Assembly (NCBI GenBank): GCA_903772945.1 | Contig: CAICTM010000424.1 | Span: 1 to 64,000 of the forward strand | Origin: Seminavis robusta | Lineage: Eukaryota; Bacillariophyta; Bacillariophyceae; Naviculales; Naviculaceae | DNA: 64,000 nucleotides | Direction: 5' to 3' | Shown here: piece by piece, positions 62,709 through 64,000 of the stretch | Position numbering within the stretch: the stretch's first letter is position 1 | Layout of the letters: each line of letters opens with the position of its first letter | The notes under the pieces: model-generated | Seen by the model: only the letters and a program-made list of their open reading frames with translations | Told to the model about the DNA's origin: nothing | The model's database searches: none | Program-made: the position numbers and the translations under genes

Positions 62709-63878
62709 ATGAAGTACACATCGACTCGAGATGCTTCTATTGTTTGCAGCTTTGAAGAAGCCATTTGTTCCGGTTACGCTCCCGATGGTGGCTTGTTTGT
62801 CCCCGCGTCGTTGCCGCACGTGGACGCTGGTACACTGGAGTCTTGGTCGGGTCTCACGTATCCACAATTGGCGTTTGCCGTCTTGCGACTCTTTATCGCC
62901 TCGGAAGAAATCGACAATGATGCCTTGGAGGCCATCTGTCACGCATCCCTTCGAGGATTTACCAATCCGGATCATGCCGTGCCACTCCGATTCGTAGGAG
63001 GCATGTACGTGGTGGAACTGTTTCACGGAGCCACATTTTGTTTTAAAGATCTCGGATTGAGTGCCGTCATCCAATTGCTGTCGTTTTTTGCCACTCGTCG
63101 CAAAACTCCAACAACATTGCTCGTCGCTACCACGGGAGATACGGGCCCGGCTGCCGTCCAAGCCGTCTCGGATGCTCACAATCCACTCTTGACATTGTTG
63201 GTGCACTATCCAAAGGGACAAATATCGGACTTTCAACGCAAACAATTGACCACAGTTCAATCACCGTATGTTGCCGTGGCGGCATTTGAAGGAAGTGGAG
63301 ATGACATGGATCGACCCATCAAGAATTTACTGCAGAAACTCCAAACGAAGGAACGGCGATTGACCGGAGTGAATTCCTACAATATTGGTCGTCCTCTCAT
63401 GCAAATGGTACACTATGTACGTCACGTCAAGTCATGTCGTGCGTCAGGAACAAATCCTCAATTTGTTGCAGTACATATTGTCATTCACTTCATCTCATCT
63501 CGTTGCTTTTGTGTTGTCATTGCAGATATGGGCCTACTTGAGAGTGATGGAAACGTTAAAGGAAAAGCCAGGGAACCCCGGTAAGCTGACGGTCGGATGA
63601 CTTTCTGCAATTGGTGTTGCCTTCCTTATTTTGCACTTTCTGATGCGTGCCTTTTATTTTCACCATAAAAAGACATGACTGTCAATGTGGTACTGCCCAC
63701 AGGTGCCATGGGAAACATGGTGGGAGGATACATGGCCAAGCAAATGGGGATTCCACTGGGACTCTGCATCAGCGGGGTCAACGTTAACGATATCACCGAT
63801 CGTGTCACACGGACAGGACAATTCCACAAGAGTGCAGCCATGGAAAGGACCCTCTCCGAGGCCATCAATATTCAATTG
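62709..63878 (+). CDS. threonine synthase (5' part; gene runs off the window)
   Basis: Exons 62709-63416, 63526-63580 and 63673-63878 are visible, joined by GT-AG introns of 109 and 92 nt (MVHYIWAYLR and GNPDMTVNVV at the junctions). The last exon ends with NIQL at a GTACGT donor, and the rest lies beyond the window. The N-terminus (YTSTRDASIVCSFEEAICSG, GYAPDGGLFVP) is the threonine synthase N-terminal domain. FHGATFCFKDLG carries Lys113, the PLP Schiff-base lysine, and ATTGDTGPAAVQA is the phosphate-binding loop. The enzyme converts O-phosphohomoserine to threonine. The sequence type resembles the yeast/E. coli THR4/ThrC group and animal threonine-synthase-like proteins. No plastid targeting signal precedes it, which is unusual for threonine synthesis in algae; a cytosolic threonine-synthase-like paralogue is possible. 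Confidence 0.85.
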
Positions 63879-64000
63879 GTACGTACGCCATGCGTGAACG
63901 ATGAACAGCCAACATGACACAGGCTTTTGCAAAGAAATCCTGTCATGTTGGCTCTGGCCGGTACTCCAACGGGAAGAAGGGTGCTGTGCCAGCCCCGTTT

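Noticed and set aside
1-64000. tRNA, rRNA or other structured RNA genes
   Set aside because: By eye I saw no cloverleaf with A and B boxes and no rRNA-like segment; a covariance-model scan would be needed to exclude small ones.

Overview
The window looks like nuclear DNA of a diatom or a close stramenopile relative. The evidence is: short GT-AG introns of about 57-160 nt; two proteins with stacked signals for a complex plastid (secretory signal, aromatic residue after the cleavage site, then a twin-arginine thylakoid-lumen signal); expanded families of LRR proteins with a cytoplasmic N-terminus and one membrane span; 27-residue 'NGCPW' ankyrin-like repeat proteins; and promoters with the TGACGTCA palindrome, whose half-site is known from diatom CO2/cAMP-responsive promoters. 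The species cannot be fixed from the sequence alone.

Layout. 1-2.4 kb: AT-rich sequence with a decayed tandem repeat, then a broken ankyrin-type gene. 2.6-7.5 kb (minus): a large membrane LRR protein that appears spliced onto four 8-cysteine modules. 8.1-8.6 kb: an ankyrin-like remnant. 8.6-15.7 kb: a tyrosine-recombinase retroelement with split direct repeats, coding on the minus strand. 16.4-20.1 kb: plastid-lumen FKBP, a methyltransferase and a CLC-type chloride transporter. 20.8-24.8 kb: a two-gene mobile-element-like unit. 25.3-30.2 kb: PfkB-type sugar kinase, ankyrin-like gene, small lumen protein, methyltransferase-like protein. 31.1-39.8 kb: three LRR genes, two of them tandem paralogues. 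40.7-45.8 kb: NDK-like membrane protein, BTB protein, type II membrane protein. 46.7-50.2 kb: an ankyrin-like gene and its ruined neighbour. 51.3-56.4 kb: a hypothetical membrane protein, the second BTB paralogue in opposite orientation, and a locus of unknown, probably broken genes. 56.6-56.9 kb: a MITE candidate. 57.9-61.4 kb: a seven-exon LRR gene, followed by a partial copy of it. 62.7 kb to the end: the 5' part of threonine synthase.

How the parts relate. The LRR proteins share one plan: disordered cytoplasmic N-terminus, one transmembrane helix, a conserved juxtamembrane domain, extracellular LRRs and a Cys-rich end. This suits surface recognition or adhesion, although no kinase is visible. 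Ankyrin-like, BTB and LRR genes each occur as dispersed paralogues with pseudogenes among them, so the region is a birth-and-death neighbourhood shaped by duplication and transposons. The plastid-lumen FKBP, the neighbouring methyltransferase, the sugar kinase and the small lumen protein all sit next to TGACGTCA sites, and two of these promoters share a longer duplicated cassette, which suggests co-regulation. Several otherwise conserved genes carry single-base frameshifts; some of these may be assembly errors.
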